NCBI GenBank assembly: GCA_964459065.1
Contig: CAYWMN010000145.1
Location: forward strand, 1-9,221
From: JAMCXS01 sp964459065
Lineage (GTDB): Bacteria > Acidobacteriota > Terriglobia > UBA7540
Length of the DNA: 9,221 bases
Direction: 5' to 3'
Shown here: positions 6,184 through 9,221 of the stretch, one piece after another
Numbering within the stretch: the first letter of the stretch is position 1
Layout: each line of letters begins with the position of its first letter
Made by a program: the position numbers and the translations under genes
The notes under the pieces: generated by a model
Database searches by the model: none
What the model was told of the DNA's origin: nothing
The model's input: only the letters and a program-made list of their open reading frames with translations

Positions 6184-7449
6184 ATGAACCTTGGTCTTAT
6201 TGGAATTAATCATCGAACCGCTCCCGTGGAAGTCCGTGAGCGGATGAGTATCCCGCCCGCGCAGCTGGCCCAGGCCGTAGCGGACTTGACACACCGCGAC
6301 GGCATCCGCGAAGGGCTGATCCTCTCCACCTGCAATCGAATCGAAGTTGTCGCCAACGCACGGTCCGGCTATCAGGTTGAGCCCGCGCTTCGAAACTTCC
6401 TGGCTGACCATCACCGCTGCGACCTGGCAGCCTACGAACCCCACTTTTACCGTTACCAGCAGCAGCAGGTCATCGAGCATCTGTTCCGCGTGTCATCCAG
6501 CCTTGATTCGATGATCGTGGGAGAACCTCAAATCCTGGGGCAGATCAAGCAGGCGTACACCACGGCCCGCGAGGCTGGGGGGCTGAACGGCACCTTGAAC
6601 GAAATCGTCCTTCAGGCGCTTGCCGTGGCCCGCAAGGTCCGCCGGGATACGGCGATTGGGACCTCCGCTGTTTCCGTCCCTTACGCAGCCGTTGAGCTGG
6701 CAAGAAAAATCTTCCGCGATCTGACCGGCACCACGATCTTTGTGATTGGGGCCGGCAAGATGAGTGAAATCGCGGCCAAGAACCTGATCGGCAGCGGCGC
6801 GGGCACCATCCTGGTCAGCAATCGGACTCACGAACGCGCCACGGAATTGGCAAAGGCCTTTCACGGCACCGCCATTCGTTTTGAAGAGCTGTATGAGAAC
6901 GTCCAGAAAGCCGACATCATCATCTGCTCCACAGCCGCGCCGCATTACGTCGTCCAGAGGGAGCACGCGGAAAAGTGGCTGGCCCTGCGCAAAAACCGCC
7001 CCATGTTCTTTATCGATATCGCCGTGCCCCGGAATGTCGATCCGACAATCAATCAGCTTGACAACGCTTTTGTTTACGACATCGACGATCTGGGCCATGT
7101 TGTTGCCGCCAACAAGAAGCAACGGGAGCATGAAGCGGCCTGGGCCGAACAGATTATCCAGGCAGAAGTCCAGAAAGCAATGCGGCGGCTGGCCTCCCGC
7201 GAGGTCGTTCCCACAATCGTAGCGCTTGAGCACAAACTGGAAAACATCCGCGAAACGGAGCTTGACCGTTACCGCGGCCGTTTGAACGGCCTGTCGCCCC
7301 AGCAGCGTGAAGCGGTGGAAGCCCTTACCAAAGGGATTCTCAACAAGATCCTTCACGGCCCGATCACCGAACTGAAAAGCGGGGCGGGGCATCCCGAACA
7401 GGGCCCCCTGGTCCAAATGGTCCGGAAGATGTTCGGAGTAGTCGATTAA
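6184..7449 (+). CDS. hemA: Glutamyl-tRNA reductase
   Basis: A 421-residue cytosolic enzyme, typical family length, which reduces glutamyl-tRNA(Glu) with NADPH to glutamate-1-semialdehyde, the first committed step of C5-pathway haem synthesis. The N-terminal catalytic domain (1-about 155) begins GLIGINHRTAPVEVRER and holds the nucleophile Cys50 in LSTCNRIEV and the conserved His99 in IEHLFRVSSSLDSM, followed by VGEPQILGQIK. The NADPH domain (about 165-305) shows VIGAGKMSE (187-195), SNRT (212-215) and FIDIAVPRNVD (276-286). The C-terminal dimerisation helices run from about 310, with a PQQREAVEALTKGILNKILH segment. GGATAAG, 5-11 nt before the ATG, is a weak ribosome site. Upstream lie the Crp-like site and the inverted repeat; hemC follows 82 bp on. 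All key residues are present. Confidence 0.97.
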   Translation: MNLGLIGINHRTAPVEVRERMSIPPAQLAQAVADLTHRDGIREGLILSTCNRIEVVANARSGYQVEPALRNFLADHHRCDLAAYEPHFYRYQQQQVIEHLFRVSSSLDSMIVGEPQILGQIKQAYTTAREAGGLNGTLNEIVLQALAVARKVRRDTAIGTSAVSVPYAAVELARKIFRDLTGTTIFVIGAGKMSEIAAKNLIGSGAGTILVSNRTHERATELAKAFHGTAIRFEELYENVQKADIIICSTAAPHYVVQREHAEKWLALRKNRPMFFIDIAVPRNVDPTINQLDNAFVYDIDDLGHVVAANKKQREHEAAWAEQIIQAEVQKAMRRLASREVVPTIVALEHKLENIRETELDRYRGRLNGLSPQQREAVEALTKGILNKILHGPITELKSGAGHPEQGPLVQMVRKMFGVVD

Positions 7450-7465
7450 GGTTCGAAAGGCGTTC

Positions 7466-7511
7466 CGGGGCAAAGCGTCCGGTGGTTCCGAATTCCCATC
7501 GCGCTTCCCCG
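7466..7511 (+). other. Long bulged hairpin between hemA and hemC
   Basis: CGGGG (7466-7470) pairs with CCCCG (7507-7511), AAGCGT (7473-7478) with GCGCTT (7501-7506), and GGTGG (7481-7485) with CCATC (7496-7500). This makes sixteen pairs, two of them G-U, with two 2-nt bulges (CA, CC) on the 5' side and a 10-nt loop. It starts 17 nt after the hemA stop and ends 20 nt before hemC. No T-run follows. It could be an RNA processing or stability element, or could affect translation of hemC, which shows no ribosome site. Confidence 0.4.
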
Positions 7512-7531
7512 CTGGCATTTCCACGATCCCC

Positions 7532-8249
7532 ATGAAGATTGTTATCGGATCCCGCGGCAGCCGCTTAGCCCTGTGGCAGGCAAACTGGGTCAAAGACCAG
7601 CTTGCCGCGCAGGGCCACGAAACGCAAATCCTGGTGATCAAGACCAGCGGAGACAAACTCCAGAACGCTTCCCTCGCCGCCCCGGAANNNNNNNNNNNNN
7701 NNNNNNNNNNNNNNNNNNNNNNNNNNNNNNNNNNNNNNNNNNNNNNNNNNNNNNNNNNNNNNNNNNNNNNNNNNNNNNNNNNNNNNNCTCGACGCCGGAG
7801 ACTGCGACGCCATCGTGTTGGCCGGAGCCGGCCTGAAAAGGCTGGGATTTTCCGACCGAATTACCGCCTGGTTTGAACCGGACACGTTGTGCCCGGCGAT
7901 CGGCCAGGGCGCCCTGGCGCTTGAAGCCAGCAGCAAAAACCCTGATCTGCTCGCCGCGCTCCAGGCGCTCGACCATCCGCCCACGCATATCTCAGTTCGC
8001 GCCGAACGGGCCCTGCTGCGGGCGTTAGGAGGCGGGTGCCAGCTCCCGATCGCCGCCTTCACAACCCACCGCGGCGGCGAACTTCATTTGAACGGCCTGG
8101 TTGCCAACCCCTCGGGAACAACAATTCTGACGGCGGCCCTGGGTGGCCGTGCGGAAAATCCGGAGTCCCTTGGCGCCCGGGTCGCCCAGGAGCTTCTCAA
8201 CCAGGGAGCCCAGACGTTGTTGAACCTCCCGCAAATTGAGGCGGGGTAA
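7532..8249 (+). CDS. hemC: Hydroxymethylbilane synthase (porphobilinogen deaminase), interrupted by assembly gap
   Basis: Cytosolic enzyme that links four porphobilinogens into hydroxymethylbilane. The first 52 residues (GSRGSRLALWQANWVKDQL, then KTSGDK) and the last 153 (DCDAIVLAGAGLKRLG onward) match the family. The dipyrromethane cofactor Cys lies in LGGGCQLPI (codon 8037-8039), equivalent to E. coli Cys242. The run of Ns hides the middle. By alignment with the remembered E. coli sequence about 101 residues are missing (E. coli 58-158), including catalytic Asp84, the SSLRR segment, Arg149 and Arg155. The two halves are in different frames only because 100 is not a multiple of three; I do not read this as a frameshift or pseudogene. 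Expected full length is about 306 residues. No Shine-Dalgarno precedes ATG 7532, but the N-terminus fits the family exactly. The fused cobA-hemD gene follows after 48 bp. Confidence 0.94.
7688..7787. other. Assembly gap (100 Ns)
   Basis: Exactly 100 Ns inside hemC, a conventional placeholder rather than a measured length. The family comparison suggests about 303 real bases are missing, so all downstream coordinates are probably about 200 bases short of the real distance. Confidence 0.97.
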
Positions 8250-8297
8250 GATCCACCCGCGAGGCTTTGCACAGCAGCCGCCGCTTTAAAGATTCTT

Positions 8298-9221
8298 ATG
8301 AAAGGTAAAGTCTATCTCGTTGGCGCAGGTCCGGGTGATCCGGGTCTGCTGACCCTCAAAGGCAAGAAGGCTCTTGAGAGGGCGGATACAGTGGTATACG
8401 ACTACCTCGCCAACAAGGAACTTCTCCGGTTCACCCGTCCCGAGTGCGAAAATATTTGCGCCGGCAAGCGTCCCGGAGAACCGGCGACCTCCCAGGCGAC
8501 GATCAACGACATGCTCATCAGCCGAGCCTCCAGCGGACAGATGGTGGTCCGGCTAAAGGGCGGCGACCCGTTCGTTTTCGGGCGCGCCGGTGAGGAAGCG
8601 CTAGCCTTGGCCCGGGCCGGCATTCCCTTCGAGATGGTGCCGGGAGTCTCCTCCGCGTACGCGGCCGCCGCCTATGCAGGCATCCCCGTCACCCACCGCG
8701 CCCTGGCATCGAGCGTGACTTTTGTGAGCGGCCACGAAGACCCTTCCAAATCCTCCAGCAACATTGACTGGCCAGCGCTCGCGGCCGGGTCAGGAACCTT
8801 GGTCGTCTTGATGGGGGTTAAGAATCTGCCGAAAATTACGGCGGAGCTCCTCCGGCTGGGCCGCCGGGCCGAGACGCCTGCCGCCGTGATCCGTTGGGCC
8901 ACTCGCGCACAACAGCAAGTGGTTTTGGGAACCCTGGCCGACATCGCCGCCAAGGCCAAGGACGTGGAACCACCCGCCGTCACCGTCATCGGCGAGGTGG
9001 TTCAGTTGCGAAACGAATTGAATTGGTTCGAACACCTGCCCCTGTTCAGCAAGAGAATCGTCACCACCCGCCTGCGGCGGCAATCTGCAGGCCTTCGGGA
9101 ATCCCTCGAAGACCTGGGAGCGGAAGTCATCGAAATTCCCGCCATTGAAATCCGCGACCCGCAGTCCTGGGAGCCGCTCGACGAGGCCATCAGCCGCCTG
9201 GAAGACTTCGACTATTTGCTG
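8298..9221 (+). CDS. cobA-hemD: Uroporphyrinogen-III C-methyltransferase / uroporphyrinogen-III synthase fusion, 3' truncated by window
   Basis: 308 codons are visible and the frame is still open at the edge. Residues 1-about 240 form a SAM-dependent uroporphyrinogen-III methyltransferase: VYLVGAGPGDPGLLTLKG (5-22), VRLKGGDPFVFGRAGEE (84-100), VPGVSSAYAAAAYAGIPVTHR (114-134) and SVTFVSGH (139-146). It makes precorrin-2 for sirohaem or cobalamin. From about residue 250 a HemD domain begins (SKRIVTTRLRRQSAGLRESLEDLGAEVIEIP), which closes and inverts ring D of hydroxymethylbilane to give uroporphyrinogen III. The order CobA then HemD is the usual fusion order. The HemD half should run about 200 residues further. 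A single polypeptide would supply both the product of HemC and the branch to sirohaem. ATG 8298 is fixed by the conserved start; the ribosome site is poor. Confidence 0.95.
   Translation, partial: MKGKVYLVGAGPGDPGLLTLKGKKALERADTVVYDYLANKELLRFTRPECENICAGKRPGEPATSQATINDMLISRASSGQMVVRLKGGDPFVFGRAGEEALALARAGIPFEMVPGVSSAYAAAAYAGIPVTHRALASSVTFVSGHEDPSKSSSNIDWPALAAGSGTLVVLMGVKNLPKITAELLRLGRRAETPAAVIRWATRAQQQVVLGTLADIAAKAKDVEPPAVTVIGEVVQLRNELNWFEHLPLFSKRIVTTRLRRQSAGLRESLEDLGAEVIEIPAIEIRDPQSWEPLDEAISRLEDFDYLL

Noticed and set aside
7450..7460. GGTTCGAAA, resembling a tRNA T-loop, just after hemA
   Set aside because: The bases needed for the T-stem do not pair and the preceding 50 bases are the end of hemA with no cloverleaf.
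6493..7656. A 387-codon open frame on the minus strand
   Set aside because: It lies antisense to hemA, whose catalytic residues are all in place; long antisense frames are common in GC-rich genes and the product matches no family I know.
7532..8249. hemC as a frameshifted pseudogene
   Set aside because: The frame difference comes from the arbitrary 100-N gap; both flanks read as intact, well-conserved hemC sequence.

Overview
The window looks like a draft, probably metagenome-derived, chromosomal segment of a G+C-rich bacterium. It holds seven recognisable protein genes, one of them cut by a run of 100 Ns and one cut by the right edge. A futalosine-pathway menaquinone gene (mqnD), a two-domain PilZ protein, a fused CobA-HemD protein and glutamyl-tRNA-dependent haem synthesis together fit Acidobacteriota well. 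That taxonomic call is an inference from gene content, not from a marker gene.

Layout. Positions 1-444 hold no recognisable gene. They contain an imperfect 25-nt direct repeat, a short hairpin and, at the right end, a good sigma70-type promoter for mqnD (445-1320, +). An MFS transporter (1415-2677, +) follows a pair of GC-rich hairpins. It converges on, and overlaps by 6 bp, a PilZ/zinc-ribbon/PilZ protein (2672-3541, -), which lies downstream of a MscS-type mechanosensitive channel on the same strand (3629-5092, -). A divergent intergenic region (5093-5281) separates the channel from a four-gene tetrapyrrole cluster running right: a CcsA/HemX-type membrane protein (5282-6112), hemA (6184-7449), hemC (7532-8249, interrupted by the gap) and a CobA-HemD fusion (8298 to beyond the window end).

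How the genes work together. HemA makes glutamate-1-semialdehyde precursor from glutamyl-tRNA, HemC builds hydroxymethylbilane, the HemD half closes it to uroporphyrinogen III, and the CobA half methylates that towards precorrin-2 (sirohaem/cobalamin branch). The CcsA/HemX protein at the head is of a family tied to haem handling, cytochrome c assembly or HemA control. mqnD supplies menaquinone, so the window is rich in respiratory cofactor genes, but the mqnD, MFS and channel/PilZ parts show no direct functional link to the haem cluster.

I see no mobile element, CRISPR array, rRNA or tRNA, and no clearly new multi-gene system. The most interesting signals are in the gaps between the haem genes: a perfect TGTGA-N6-TCACA Crp-type site just after the ccsA stop codon, nested in a 13-bp inverted repeat that overlaps that stop codon and ends 9 nt before hemA, and a long bulged hairpin between hemA and hemC.
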